The notes below the pieces were generated by a model that saw nothing but the letters and a program-made list of their open reading frames with translations, made no database searches and was not told the origin of the DNA. From Brevibacillus gelatini (GTDB lineage: Bacteria; Bacillota; Bacilli; Brevibacillales; Brevibacillaceae), in NCBI RefSeq assembly GCF_003710935.1, contig NZ_RHHS01000060.1, positions 1 to 34,118 of the forward strand: a stretch of DNA of 34,118 bases, read 5' to 3'. The position numbers were made by a program, and so were the translations under genes. Positions 32,778-34,118 of this stretch are shown here, one piece after another. Numbering within the stretch: position 1 is the first letter of the stretch; every line of letters begins with the position of its first letter.

Positions 32778-33332
32778 CTATTCTAATTGTCCCATAAACT
32801 GAGTGATTAAATAAATGTGTTCGATAAGCTTAACTTTACGTAAGTTTTCAACTTTTTCATGACCACCGAGTCCAAGTAACGGAACATAACCAAAACATTC
32901 ATCAAATTTGGGTTCTCCATAATTTTGAATTGCTTCGGTATACGGAAGCCAATCTAATTCCTGTTCTAAAAAACTATGATCGTTTATATCCTCCAAGAAG
33001 AAATCAAATCCAGCCGATATTACGTTAACCTTGCCCTTCCTAAAGTTAAGCAAGTTCAAATATCTTCCTTTTTCCCAAACAATCATGTCTCCCATGGATG
33101 TAGTAAACAGTGGAATAGCGTCTTCATGTCTAACGTAAACGTCCTCCAATATTCCCCGAAAATTATCAGGATTTATAATTTTTAAATATCCTTCCAATAT
33201 ACTTCCAAAGCCATAATCAGCCCAAATGTTTACAACTTCCATTGGTACTATTTTCTTATATTTATCAATAACTGCACTCGATGCCTTTTCTTCTAATACA
33301 AAAAATTTGAATGCATTTGGCACATCTGACAT
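32778..33332 (-). CDS. GAD-like/DUF1851 (Tdi1-like) immunity protein
   Basis: 184 residues. The N-terminal half (FKFFVLEEKASSAVIDKYKKIVPMEVVNIWADYGFGSI, split by me only for description) fits the GAD-like domain. The C-terminal half, from MGDMIVWEKGRYLNLLNFRKG through FDECFGYVPLLGLGG to KLIEHIYLITQFMGQ, fits DUF1851/T6SS_Tdi1_C. Proteins of this architecture are the cognate immunity proteins of Ntox15-type DNase toxins such as Tde1 of Agrobacterium. The start at ATG 33332 follows GAGGTGA, a Shine-Dalgarno that overlaps the toxin stop codon, so toxin and antidote are translationally coupled. The product is cytoplasmic, with no signal or membrane segment. The AT-rich codon use differs from the siderophore genes. 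Confidence 0.85.
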   Translation of the reverse strand: MSDVPNAFKFFVLEEKASSAVIDKYKKIVPMEVVNIWADYGFGSILEGYLKIINPDNFRGILEDVYVRHEDAIPLFTTSMGDMIVWEKGRYLNLLNFRKGKVNVISAGFDFFLEDINDHSFLEQELDWLPYTEAIQNYGEPKFDECFGYVPLLGLGGHEKVENLRKVKLIEHIYLITQFMGQLE

Positions 33333-33342
33333 ACAAGTCACC

Positions 33343-34118
33343 TCAAAACTTTAATTTAATGTTCAAAAATGTTGACTCCCTTTCTTCCTTAGTCATCGTA
33401 CTTGCAATCTCCCTAATTTGTTTGTCTAACTTACCAATTTTTGATTTCCATTGGGATCCAATTGAAGAGTTAATTCTTTTGTCGCCCATTCCTCCAATGT
33501 TATCTGGTTTTCCACCTGCGATTTGGTCTGGATTATGGAGAGCAGCCTGTTCCTTTATCCATTCTTCTGCTTTTTTAGTCGCTTCTTCACGGGATAAACC
33601 CTGTTTACGCAATTCAGCAACTTTTTCCTTCAACGCTTCTTGTCGAGCCAGTTTTTGAGCTGCATTCCCTTCTAAGGCCCTACCTTCCTTCAGATATCTA
33701 TCACGATTCTGTATAAACTCTTCGACCGTAAGGGAATTGATCCCTTCTTCTTGTGCTTTCAGTTGTCTTTCAAATTCTGCCTTATCATGTTTCGGATTTC
33801 TCTTAAATTCGATTTCAACTTCAGAGATTCTCGGAATTTCACTTTTATCCGTTCTCTCAGACACCTTCTCCGCTGACTTCCCAGCACCAGGTGTATCAGA
33901 CTTCTTATAAACCTCATCCCACTTCTTCTGATTCGCCGTTCGGCCGACACCCACCGCCTTATTCTCAGTCTTCGCCGCTTTCATGACAAATCCTTCCGGC
34001 GTCACCATTTTCGGCTGCAAAACATCTTCCAGTCTTTCCTTCACGCTGTTGGAAAGCTCTTGTGCCTTCTCCTTGACTGCCTGGGCTTTTCCTTTCACCT
34101 TGGCTTTCATTTCACGCG
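33343..34118 (-). CDS. C-terminal part of a polymorphic toxin with Ntox15-type nuclease domain (truncated by window edge)
   Basis: The frame is open to the window end, so the N-terminal delivery region is missing. About 258 residues are visible. A basic, coiled segment comes first (MKAKVKGKAQAVKEKAQEL), then a linker of pre-toxin type. From about EVEIEFKRNPKHDKAEFERQ the Ntox15 domain runs through LTVEEFIQNRDRY, SREEATKKAEEWI and ALHNPDQIAGG. That last segment carries the HxxD motif (H-N-P-D) required for DNase activity in Tde1-like toxins. The domain sits at the extreme C-terminus, as in polymorphic toxins, and the immunity gene follows after a gap with overlapping signals. In a Firmicute the missing N-terminus is expected to be an LXG, WXG or Rhs/WapA type carrier; this cannot be seen here. 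Confidence 0.82.
   Translation of the reverse strand, partial: REMKAKVKGKAQAVKEKAQELSNSVKERLEDVLQPKMVTPEGFVMKAAKTENKAVGVGRTANQKKWDEVYKKSDTPGAGKSAEKVSERTDKSEIPRISEVEIEFKRNPKHDKAEFERQLKAQEEGINSLTVEEFIQNRDRYLKEGRALEGNAAQKLARQEALKEKVAELRKQGLSREEATKKAEEWIKEQAALHNPDQIAGGKPDNIGGMGDKRINSSIGSQWKSKIGKLDKQIREIASTMTKEERESTFLNIKLKF

Noticed and set aside
1..34118. tRNA, rRNA, CRISPR arrays or a prophage attachment site
   Set aside because: Reading both strands revealed no rRNA-like sequence, no evident tRNA cloverleaf, no regularly spaced repeats and no integrase gene.

Overview
The window looks like chromosome of a moderately GC-rich, spore-former-type Firmicute, most likely Brevibacillus or a close relative. 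The pointers are a ClpE ATPase under CtsR-type heptad operators, sigma-A-type promoters, Fur boxes of the GATAATGATAATCATTATC type, strong Gram-positive Shine-Dalgarno sequences and a bacilli-type gene complement. The genus is an inference; no marker gene is present.

Left flank (1-7.2 kb): ordinary housekeeping and regulatory genes. In order these are a MocR-type regulator, a DedA/VTT membrane protein, a terminal-inverted-repeat element of about 115 bp, clpE (minus strand) with a CtsR-controlled promoter, a PadR regulator, ribokinase (minus strand) and an Imm33/DUF2185-like protein (minus strand).

Centre (7.4-31.4 kb): a Fur-controlled siderophore locus of the pyochelin/yersiniabactin type. 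From one Fur/sigma-A promoter at about 28.86 kb a leftward operon encodes five proteins. (i) A single chain fuses a salicylate-AMP ligase to a salicylate synthase. (ii) A 3,039-residue NRPS has the order ArCP-Cy-A[MT-like]-PCP-Cy-A[MT-like]-PCP. (iii) A saccharopine-dehydrogenase-like oxidoreductase follows. (iv) A thiazolinyl imine reductase is fused to a free-standing copy of the methyltransferase that is normally embedded in A domains. (v) A 1,839-residue NRPS has the order docking-Cy-A[MT]-PCP-TE. All three A domains carry the cysteine-type specificity pattern and there is no polyketide module. The predicted product is salicylate plus three cysteines, cyclised, partly reduced and methylated. 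A type II thioesterase and a decayed phosphopantetheinyl transferase lie upstream on the same strand behind a second Fur box. A third Fur-box promoter drives, in the opposite direction, an MptD-type membrane protein (putative ECF transporter S component) whose 3' end is interrupted by an insertion sequence.

Right flank (31.4-34.1 kb): a complete IS3-family element without an obvious target duplication, a remnant of a second IS-like end, and then an AT-richer toxin/immunity cassette. The cassette is the C-terminal part of a polymorphic toxin with an Ntox15-type HxxD domain (cut by the window edge) followed immediately by a GAD-like/DUF1851 (Tdi1-like) immunity protein.

How it fits together: under iron limitation Fur release would switch on salicylate synthesis and activation, loading on the ArCP, three rounds of cysteine condensation/cyclisation with in-line epimerase-like and methyltransferase domains, imine reduction in trans and TE release. 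The type II TE would clear misprimed carriers. Carrier activation would need a PPTase encoded elsewhere, and the MptD-like protein may belong to an uptake system whose remaining subunits are not in the window.
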